A stretch of 64,000 bases of DNA. Origin: JBFELO01 sp041552055 (lineage in GTDB: Bacteria > Acidobacteriota > Thermoanaerobaculia > Thermoanaerobaculales > Sulfomarinibacteraceae). Both the position numbers and the translations under genes were made by a program. Location of the stretch: positions 1 through 64,000 of the forward strand of contig JBFELO010000006.1 of the NCBI GenBank assembly GCA_041552055.1, written 5' to 3'. Numbering within the stretch: the stretch's first letter is position 1; each line of letters opens with the position of its first letter. Positions 54,186 through 61,700 of the stretch are shown piece by piece. The notes beneath the pieces are model-generated. The model made no database searches. It was not told the origin of the DNA and saw nothing but the letters and a program-made list of their open reading frames with translations.

Positions 54186-54800
54186 ATGAGCAGATTCAGG
54201 CAGGTGGTGACAGTTTTATCTCTAAGTGCGGCGCTCACGACGATATTCGCCCCGTCTCCTGCGGCGGCCGACGACAAGCAGCGTTTCACCCGCGACGAGG
54301 TCACGGTCGTGCCGCCGGCCGTCACCCTGATCGACCAGAACGGCGACACGGTTGACTTCGAGGCGGCGCTGTCTTCGGACAGACCGGTGTTCGTGGACTT
54401 CATCTTCGCCACCTGCACCACCATCTGCCCGGTGCTCTCCGCCGGCTACTCGAGCATCCAACGCAAGCTCGGCGAAGACCGGGAGCGGGTCCACCTGATC
54501 TCGATCACCATTGATCCCGAGCACGACGGTCCCGAGGAGCTGACCGGCTACCTCGAGCGGTACCGCGCGCAGTCCGGCTGGGATTTCCTGACCGGGACCC
54601 GCCAGGACATCGATGCTGTGATGCGCGCTTTCGACGCCTTCGTGCCCGACAAGATGTCCCACAAACCGCTGATCTTCATCCGCTCGCCACAGGACGACAG
54701 CTGGGTGCGGCTGTACGGCTTCGCCCGCAGCTCCGACCTGATGGCCGAGCTGGAGCGGGCTGCAGGAGAAGCCGAGGCGGGAGAGGAGGTGGCGCGATGA
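54186..54800 (+). CDS. SCO1/SenC-family copper chaperone
   Basis: 204 residues with a signal peptide (VVTVLSLSAALTTIFAPSPAAA). A thioredoxin-like fold follows, with the copper site Cys77-TTI-Cys81 (FATCTTICPVLSAGYSSIQ) and His159 (KMSHKPL), the standard CXXXC plus His ligands of SCO proteins. SCO delivers copper to the CuA site of heme-copper oxidases or to other periplasmic copper enzymes and can act as a thiol reductase. The stop overlaps the start of the cytochrome-fusion gene by four bases. Confidence 0.9.
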   Translation: MSRFRQVVTVLSLSAALTTIFAPSPAAADDKQRFTRDEVTVVPPAVTLIDQNGDTVDFEAALSSDRPVFVDFIFATCTTICPVLSAGYSSIQRKLGEDRERVHLISITIDPEHDGPEELTGYLERYRAQSGWDFLTGTRQDIDAVMRAFDAFVPDKMSHKPLIFIRSPQDDSWVRLYGFARSSDLMAELERAAGEAEAGEEVAR

Positions 54801-56563
54801 CTCTGAGGAGTGGGCAGTCACCGCGGCCCGGAAATGATCCGCCGTTTCGAGCGCGCTGGCAGCCGCTGCGAGTGGGAGCAGTCGCTGGTCGCTGGTCGCT
54901 GGTCGCTGGGCTACTCTCAGGGGCGTTGTGCGCCGTGGTGGCGGCGCAAGAGGGGACCATCGGGGGCTACCCGCCCGACGAGGCGCTGGAGCTCGGCGAG
55001 CGCATGTACCGCGAGGGCCTGCTGCCATCCGGCGAGCCGATGCGCGCCTTCGTGTCCGAGGACATCGAGGTCGACGGCACCATGTTCAGCTGTGAGAGCT
55101 GCCACCTGCGCAGCGGCATGGGCTCGATCGAGGGCACGGTAATCACCTACCCGACCTGCGGCTCGTGGCTGTTCAAACCGCTGCAGGGCGCCGAGATGAA
55201 GCCGCTGTCCCAGGAGCGGGTGCCCGACCGCCTCGACCCGCCGCCGTTCCGGCCGTCCTACACCGCCTCCACCCTGTCGCGCGCGATCCGGCTCGGCAGG
55301 GATCCCAACGGCCGCACCCTGAACTACGTGATGCCGCGATACTCCCTGTCGAGCGCCGACACGGAGGTCCTGATTCACTACCCGAAGAACCTGTCGGCCG
55401 AGTTCTCCCCCGGGGTGGACGACACGACCCTGCGCTTCGCCACGGTGGTCAGCCACGACGTCGACCCCGAGGACCGAGAGGCGATGGTCGCGACGCTGGA
55501 GGCCCACGTCCGCGACCACAACAGCCAGAGCCGGCACGAGGAGCGCCGCGCCAGGGGAGGGCCGTTCTACAAGGAGGAGAAGTACGCTCCCTACCGGAGG
55601 TACGCTCTGTCGGTGTGGCAGCTCGACGGTGCACCGGAGACCTGGGGCGACCAGCTCGAGGCGCACTATCGGGAGGAGCCGGTGTTCGCCCTGCTCGGCG
55701 GCATCGCGACCGGCGAGTGGGCACCCATCCACGAGTTCTGCGAGCGCAACCGGATCCCGAACCTGTTTCCGCTGACCGAGTACCCGGTAATCTCCGACAC
55801 AGACTGGTACACCCTGTATCTCGACAAGGGTCACTACAAGGAGGGCGAGACAGCCGCTCGGTACATTCGACGGTCGGACGCGATTCCGGTCGATGCGCCG
55901 GTCGTCCAGGTATTCAGGGACGAGCCGTCGGCGCGGATGTGCGTGCGCGGATTCGCCGACGCTCGATCCAAAATGCGGCTGACCGCCGCTGGTGAAGTCG
56001 AGCTGGGTGCCGACGACGCGGCCGATGCGCAGTTGTGGCGTCGGCTGGCAGAGGAACATCCGGGCGCGGTGTTCGCGCTGTGGCTCGGCGAGGACATTCT
56101 CACCATGCTCGGTGAGCTGTCGTCGGCCGATCCCCCCCCGCCGGCGGTCTTCGTGTCGGCGAGCTTGGTCGGGGACGGGCTGGGCTCGCTCGCAAAAGAG
56201 GCACGTCCATTCACGTACATCACCCATTCAGCGTCGATCCCGGCCGACGAGGAGCGCACGCGCCTCGCCGTGAAGCGATGGCTGCAGGCGCGGAAAGTAC
56301 CGGAAATCAATTTCGACCTACAGTCCAAGATGTACTTCCTTGGCTGGACTCTTGCCGGCATGGTCAAGATGATGCGCGACGACTTCTACCGCGACTACTT
56401 CTTCGACATCGCCGACATGATGCGGGACCAGTACTACTCGATCGCGGTCTACCCCCGCCTCAGCTTCGGCCCGGGCCAGCGCTACGCCTCCAAGGGCTGC
56501 TATGTCGTGCAGCTGACCGAGGACGGCACCTTGGAGAAGGTCAGCAACTGGGTGGTGCATTGA
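54797..56563 (+). CDS. Cytochrome c domain fused to a type 1 periplasmic binding protein-like domain
   Basis: 588 residues, ATG overlapping the SCO1 stop. The signal region includes a run encoded by GTCGCTG heptamers (AVAGRWSLVAG). Cys99-ES-Cys102-His103 (CESCH) starts a class I cytochrome c whose axial Met may be in NYVMPRYSLS. From residue ~200 a Leu/Ile/Val-binding-type fold appears (LRFATVVSHDVDPEDREAMV ... DAPVVQVFRDEPSARM ... VFVSASLVGDG). Such a pairing suggests ligand-dependent electron transfer, or a cytochrome that signals a bound solute. The fusion is unusual. I infer joint action with SCO1 in periplasmic copper or electron handling. Confidence 0.82.
   Translation: MTLRSGQSPRPGNDPPFRARWQPLRVGAVAGRWSLVAGLLSGALCAVVAAQEGTIGGYPPDEALELGERMYREGLLPSGEPMRAFVSEDIEVDGTMFSCESCHLRSGMGSIEGTVITYPTCGSWLFKPLQGAEMKPLSQERVPDRLDPPPFRPSYTASTLSRAIRLGRDPNGRTLNYVMPRYSLSSADTEVLIHYPKNLSAEFSPGVDDTTLRFATVVSHDVDPEDREAMVATLEAHVRDHNSQSRHEERRARGGPFYKEEKYAPYRRYALSVWQLDGAPETWGDQLEAHYREEPVFALLGGIATGEWAPIHEFCERNRIPNLFPLTEYPVISDTDWYTLYLDKGHYKEGETAARYIRRSDAIPVDAPVVQVFRDEPSARMCVRGFADARSKMRLTAAGEVELGADDAADAQLWRRLAEEHPGAVFALWLGEDILTMLGELSSADPPPPAVFVSASLVGDGLGSLAKEARPFTYITHSASIPADEERTRLAVKRWLQARKVPEINFDLQSKMYFLGWTLAGMVKMMRDDFYRDYFFDIADMMRDQYYSIAVYPRLSFGPGQRYASKGCYVVQLTEDGTLEKVSNWVVH
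54881..54908 (+). repeat. Coding heptamer microsatellite GTCGCTG x4
   Basis: Four exact GTCGCTG units lie inside the signal-peptide region of the cytochrome-fusion gene. Since seven is not a multiple of three, a gain or loss of one unit would shift the frame; three units would keep it. The same heptamer (complement CAGCGAC) ends many family B repeats. Confidence 0.9.
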
Positions 56564-56700
56564 GGGCGTGAGGGCTTGGCCGCCCGGCACTCATGCATGA
56601 GTGCCGGGCTGGGCTTGAGGGCTTGGGGGGTTCTCCGATACCTGATCCGGTGAAGCCCTCATGCCCGCAAGCCCGCACGCCCCCAGGCCCTGGTTGGTAG
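56564..56700. repeat. Family B element, copy B7, with 26-bp perfect palindrome
   Basis: The palindrome at 56583-56608 has arms CCCGGCACTCATG and CATGAGTGCCGGG with no spacer. Further inverted parts are GGGCTTGAGGGCTTGGGGGG and AAGCCCTCATGCCCGC. It lies between convergent genes, immediately after the stop of the cytochrome-fusion gene, and is a probable bidirectional terminator. Confidence 0.85.
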
Positions 56701-56707
56701 CGTGGGC

Positions 56708-57415
56708 CTAACTCGCCTGCCTCGTCAGCACGCTCCGCAGCCGTGACTGGTCCGAGTCGGAGAACGACACGAAGCGGGCGCCGATGCCTTCGACGCGCTC
56801 GCGCCGGGGATCGGTGGTGCGCGCGACGCACGCCCGGCCGCGAATCGGCACCTCGTCGCCCGGCACCGCCATCGCGAAGCTCAGGGTCGCGCCGACAGGG
56901 AGCACCGCCGCGCGCGAGCAGTTCACGAGCATGCCCGACAGCGACACGTTCTCGGTCAGGCACGCCGCGGTCAGCGGGGAGCCGTGGAGCTCGGCGGTGA
57001 CCTTGACCGGCGTCCGGAGCTCGAACCGGCGAGCCACGTCGAGCAGGGAGAGCACGGTGTCCTGCCACAGCTCCTGCGACTTGTCGATGGACACGACGTG
57101 GTTGACGCCGCGTCCGATGAGGCGGCGCGCCTCGGCCATCGACGCGGGCCCGGCGAACAGCACGATCGCGGCGTGGCGACTCAAGGATGAGGGCGACCGG
57201 TACTCCTCGACACAGGCACGAATTCGGGATCCGTCCTCCGGACAGCCGGCGAGGATCAGGTCGAGCTCGGTGCGGGTGATCACGGATGGTGTGTGGTCGC
57301 CCCAGGGGAGGCGGATGAAGTCGACGTCGAACGCACCGAGCAGCAGCACGAGCTGTCGCGCCAGCTCGTCGCCGAGCCCGAGGAGTGCAACGTGATGCCG
57401 GGTGGATTCCGTCAT
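56708..57415 (-). CDS. PilZ-domain protein with degenerate receiver-like N-terminus
   Basis: 235 residues. N-terminal ~120 residues look like a receiver fold (HHVALLGLGDELARQLVLLL ... ELDLILAGCPEDG ... HAAIVLFAG), but the acidic pocket and phospho-Asp are not clearly kept. The C-terminal PilZ domain has both c-di-GMP-binding motifs: RFELR (RxxxR) and NVSLSG (N/DxSxxG), then IRGRACVARTTDPRRERVEGIGARFVSF. It would bind cyclic di-GMP and act on motility, surface or secretion systems. Stands alone between repeat regions. Confidence 0.82.
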   Translation of the reverse strand: MTESTRHHVALLGLGDELARQLVLLLGAFDVDFIRLPWGDHTPSVITRTELDLILAGCPEDGSRIRACVEEYRSPSSLSRHAAIVLFAGPASMAEARRLIGRGVNHVVSIDKSQELWQDTVLSLLDVARRFELRTPVKVTAELHGSPLTAACLTENVSLSGMLVNCSRAAVLPVGATLSFAMAVPGDEVPIRGRACVARTTDPRRERVEGIGARFVSFSDSDQSRLRSVLTRQAS

Positions 57416-57659
57416 AATTGATACCCGCTGTCAGATAGTACCCGCTTCAACGCGATCGAGACACCCCATCCGTCATGAACCTTGTAGCACCAACCGGATC
57501 CGGGTCTGAAGAGATCCGGGTCACATTCTTCCCCTCGTTCCCGTTCCCGTTCCCGATCCCCGGTCGCCCCGAGGACATGTCGCTGGTCGCTGGACCGCCC
57601 ACCCGCTCGCAGGCGCGTGGCCCACTGCGCGCCGGTATGTCTCGATGGGGATGACCGGA

Positions 57660-58062
57660 GCAGCATCATCGCGCCGTCGGGGCCTGCCGATCGCGTCGAT
57701 CGTCTGACACCCGAGGCGCCCTCTCCCCGGTGCGCTCCCCGTGGGAGCCCGGCATGACGTTTCGAGGACTGAACGCCACACGTTACCCACAACGTTGGTG
57801 GACCTCGAAACGTCATGCCCGGCACGCCCGCAGGAGGCGCGGTCATCGCCCTGCTGTTCGCGTTGACCATCTAACACCCGAGGCGCCCTCTCCCCAGCGC
57901 CCTCCCCGTGTGTGCCCCCCTTGACAATGTTGGGCAGCGGCCCGCCTCCCCCGTTTCGGCGACGGTGCCCCCAACATTGTCAAGAACGGCACCCCGCAGA
58001 TCGCGCTGTCGTCCGCCCGCCGTTCGCGTCAATCGTCCGACACCCGAGGGGCGCTCTCCCGA
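57660..58062 (-). repeat. Tandem array of family A elements (one truncated, copies A6 and A5)
   Basis: In minus orientation, a truncated flank (57660-57730) is joined to copy A6, whose stem CATGACGTTTCGAGG (57753-57767) pairs with CCTCGAAACGTCATG (57803-57817; type II), and then to copy A5, whose stem TTGACAATGTTGGG (57921-57934) pairs with CCCAACATTGTCAA (57970-57983). The junction sequence CACCCGAGGCGCCCTCTCCC occurs twice at the joins (57709, 57876) and once more in variant form (58041). Confidence 0.85.
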
Positions 58063-58458
58063 CGTTCCTCCCGCAAGCCCTCGAGCCCCCAAGCCAACAC
58101 GTCCCTCCCGAGTGTCTCAAGTGTCTCAGTGTCTCAATCGGCCCGTGCAACAGCCCCGACACGACCGTCCCGGCCCAGCCTGAATGTTAATAAATGGTAC
58201 ACCGAAGTAAGTTAGCCGGAGGTGCTGTGTTCGATCCGGACGCGTTTGGCGGCTCGTGGACGCGTCCCGGGCGTGTCTCAGGACCATTGTGAGACAGTTC
58301 CGGGCCCGGCGATTGTGTTGTGTGTGAATGGCAGTAAATCATTGCGCCAAAAAAACTTCAGAATTCGTCCCGGCCCCGGCACAAAGGTGGCACGGACATT
58401 GCTTTAACGTGGCGCATAGCCACGGATGATGGCCGGAACGATCGGATCGAGGTGATTC
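58063..58458. promoter_or_regulatory. Gene-free leader region before the beta-helix gene
   Basis: Contains GTGTCTCA repeats (58111-58137), a TGTCTCA-N9-TGAGACA inverted repeat (58274-58296), an AT-rich stretch TGTTAATAAATGGTACACCG and an A-tract around 58345-58355. These could carry a promoter for the two downstream genes; no coding sequence is seen. Confidence 0.35.
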
Positions 58459-58725
58459 GTGAGATGCGACGAACATGTGCAGCGTGCACTCAGGCTCACA
58501 ACCGAACTCCTCGATCTCGCCAACGAGGAGCGTGAGGAATGCAACCACGACCACTGCCTGCTGCTCGACGGCATCGTGCGCGACTGCGCGATGGCGATCC
58601 GCACGCAGGCGCTCCAGTCGGTCCTGGAACTGACGGACGCAGAGGAAAGGAGAGGGAAGAACGATGTTGACGACGCCATGTCCCCGGCCCGCCGGGCCGG
58701 CATCACACCACCGAAACGAGGGTAA
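58459..58725 (+). CDS. Small soluble protein, 88 aa, upstream of the giant beta-helix gene
   Basis: GTG or ATG near 58459 opens a frame MRCDEHVQRALRLTTELLDLANEEREECNHDHCLLLDGIVRDCAMAIRTQALQ (first 50 or so residues). It is helical, without a signal peptide, with four Cys and several acidic residues. It ends 45 bases before the next gene and runs in the same direction. The composition and helix periodicity support coding. No family is recognised; a regulator or chaperone of the following product is a guess. Confidence 0.5.
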   Translation: MRCDEHVQRALRLTTELLDLANEEREECNHDHCLLLDGIVRDCAMAIRTQALQSVLELTDAEERRGKNDVDDAMSPARRAGITPPKRG

Positions 58726-58770
58726 CGAGAGGAAAAGGAGCAACCTGATGGAACAGAGGGAGGACTCTCC

Positions 58771-61700
58771 ATGAACACGGATGTCACATCGCGTATTCGA
58801 CCCGCGCGCGGGGCGCACCTCAAGCTGCTGCTCGGGGTGCTCTGCGTCGCCGTGCTGGCGGCGACACCGGCCGGCGCGCAGACCATCAAACTTGTGAATG
58901 GCGAAACCGGGGCGGACATCACCGGAACCGTCGGTTACAAGTGGACCCTCGAGCGGGACACCACCTACCACGTCGTGCCCGGACAGCCGGACTCGACCAC
59001 CCCGACGCAGGCGGTGGACTTCCACGTCAGCTACTACCCGGTGGTCGCCCAGGGGTGCGTCGGTGCGTGGTGCGAATCCGTGCTCGCTCCGAGCGTGCCG
59101 GACGACACCCTGCACTACTTCCTGTCGGTGTTGCCCGAGAGCGGCTACACCATCGGCGGCGCGCAGATCGCGCCCGGACAGACCGATGTCACGGTCTACC
59201 TGAACCCGTGGCCGATCCCCACCGCGCAGATCAGCCTGTTCGTCTTCGAGGACAACTTCCCGATCAACAACGCGCCCGATCTGCCCGAGGAGTTGGGCAT
59301 CGAAGGCTGGCAGGTCGTGGTCGAGGACGCGGGCGGCCGCTACGGCGCGTCCGCGGGCCAGAACATCATGGACGCGTTCGGCAACCCGCTCGGCACCACC
59401 TACGTGGACGGCTGCAACCCGTACGACCAGCTCTGCAGCCCATGGGACCCGACGTGCATACCGGAGACAGGGTCCTGCGTCGACACCCTCGGCACAGGGA
59501 TGCTCTACACCGGACCGGGCGGCCGGCTGACCATCAAGAACCTGGCGCCGGGCAAGTACGGCATCATCGTGGTCCCGCCCGCCGGCCAGGGCTGGCAGCA
59601 GACCTCCACCATCGAGGGGACCAAGGTGATCGACGCCTGGGTCAAGGCCCGCGAGCCGGAGTTCTTCGCCGAGTTCGGTCCGCCGGGACCGCACGTGTTC
59701 ATCGGCTTCACCCGGACCTACGACTGCTTCAACGGTCCGTTCGACGCCCCGACGTGTGAGGGTGTAGCTGCCGGCGGCAACACCATCTCCGGCCAGATCA
59801 CCAATTTGCACATCTCGCGGCCACCCGCCACCCAGTTCTTCGGCGGCGCCCCGATCGGCCACACCACGGCGTGGGTCGCGCTCAACGACCTCAGTGCGCC
59901 GCCCAAAGGCAAGACGGTGTTCGCCGGACCGACCGGAGACGAAGGCCTCTTCTCCATCGCCGGCGTGCCTGACGGCAGCTACGAGCTCGTGGCCTTCGAC
60001 AACAACCAGGACGTCATCATCGGCTTCGTGCCCATCACGATCGGTCCCCCCGGCACGGTGCCACCACCGACGTGCGAAACCGGGGTGCCCTGCGATCTCG
60101 GCGAGGTGCCGGTCCGCCAGTGGTTCACGCGGCTCGAGAACTTCGTGTTCTACGACGACGACGGCAACGGCTACTGGGATTCCGGTGAGAGCGGCCTGCT
60201 CGAGCAGAACGTCAACGTGCGCTGGCGCGACGGCACCATCAACCAGGCGGCGGCCACCGACGGCGACGGCTTCGTGCCGTTCGACGAGGTGTTCCCGTTC
60301 TTCGCCTGGTTGGTGGCCGAGGTCGACTTCGCCCGCTTCAAGGCCACCGGCGCCACCGTGATCGTGGACGACGGCGGGGAAATCCCCACGTATACCGAGA
60401 ACCTGAACTGGCCCGCCGACCCGGCCGCGGATCCCACCGTGGGCGGGCAGCTCAACCCGCAGCTGCAGCCGGACAACGGAGAGGCGCCCTACCGGATCGA
60501 GGAAGGCACGGTGCTCACCCAGGGCTTCCAGGGCTTTCTCGGCCAGACCAGCGCCATCTACTGGGGCAAGCAGGCCTGGGGTGCCAACGAGAACGGCGGC
60601 ATCTCGGGCATGGTCTACTACGCCGTCACCCGCGCCGAGGACGACCCGCGCTGGGCCGCGGCCGAGGTGTGGGAGCCGGGTATCCCCGGGGTCACGCTGA
60701 ATCTCTATACGGATTACGACCTCGACGGCCTTCCCGATAACGGCGCAATCATGACGACCGTGACCGACAGCTGGGACGCCGACAAGCCGACCGGTTGCGT
60801 GTACCACGGAGATCAGGTGTACGTCTTCGATCCGGACGGTAGCGGGTCTCAGCCCGCGCTTACTACCGACTGCTTCGACGGCCTGCGGGTCTTCAACCAG
60901 GTGCGGCCGGGCGTGTTCGATGGCGGCTACGCCTTCGGACCCGAGATCGACTGCACGGATCCAGGATTCCTGGGTGACTGCACCCTACACACCAACGTCG
61001 GCGCCGACCTCAACAACTATCTCAAGCCCGGCGGCTACATCGTCGAGGCGATCACGCCGGACGGCTACACCCTGGTCAAGGAGGAGGACCGCAACGTCGA
61101 CTTCGGCGACGAGTACGTGCCGAGCGGCCTGCTCACCCCGCCGGAGTGCGTGGGTGCCATGCGGACGGTGCCGGCCGACCTGACCCTGTTCCCGGGCGTC
61201 GAGGTCGGCTCCGGCTTCGGCGGCACTTCTCGCCCGCTGTGCGACAAGAAGCAGGTGCTGCTGTCCGGCGGCGCCAACGCGGCGGCCGAGTTCTTCTACT
61301 TCACCGAGGCGTCGATCGCCGGCCACATCGTCGGCTTCATCCTCGACGACACCGCCAACGAGTTCGACCCCCGGTCGCCGCAGTTCGGCGAGAAGTACGC
61401 GCCGCCGTGGCTGCCGGTGTCGATCCGTGACTTCAACGACAACGAGGTGGCGCGCATCTACTCGGACCAGTTCGGCCGCTACAACGTGCCGGTGCCGTCC
61501 ACCTTCACGGCCAACCTGCCGATGCCGAGCGGCATGTCGCCGAACATGCTCACGGCGTGCATGAACCACGCGGTCGCGCCCGACCCGGTCACGGGAGGGT
61601 TCAAGATCGACGACTGGTTCAACGAGCAGTACAGCCAGTTCTGCTACACCTTCCAGTACATGCCGGGCGCCACCACCTACCTCGACACCCCGGTGGTGCC

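Noticed and set aside
57660..58062. Possible CRISPR array
   Set aside because: The repeats are ~170 bp with internal hairpins, not 25-40 bp with unique spacers, and no cas gene is present.
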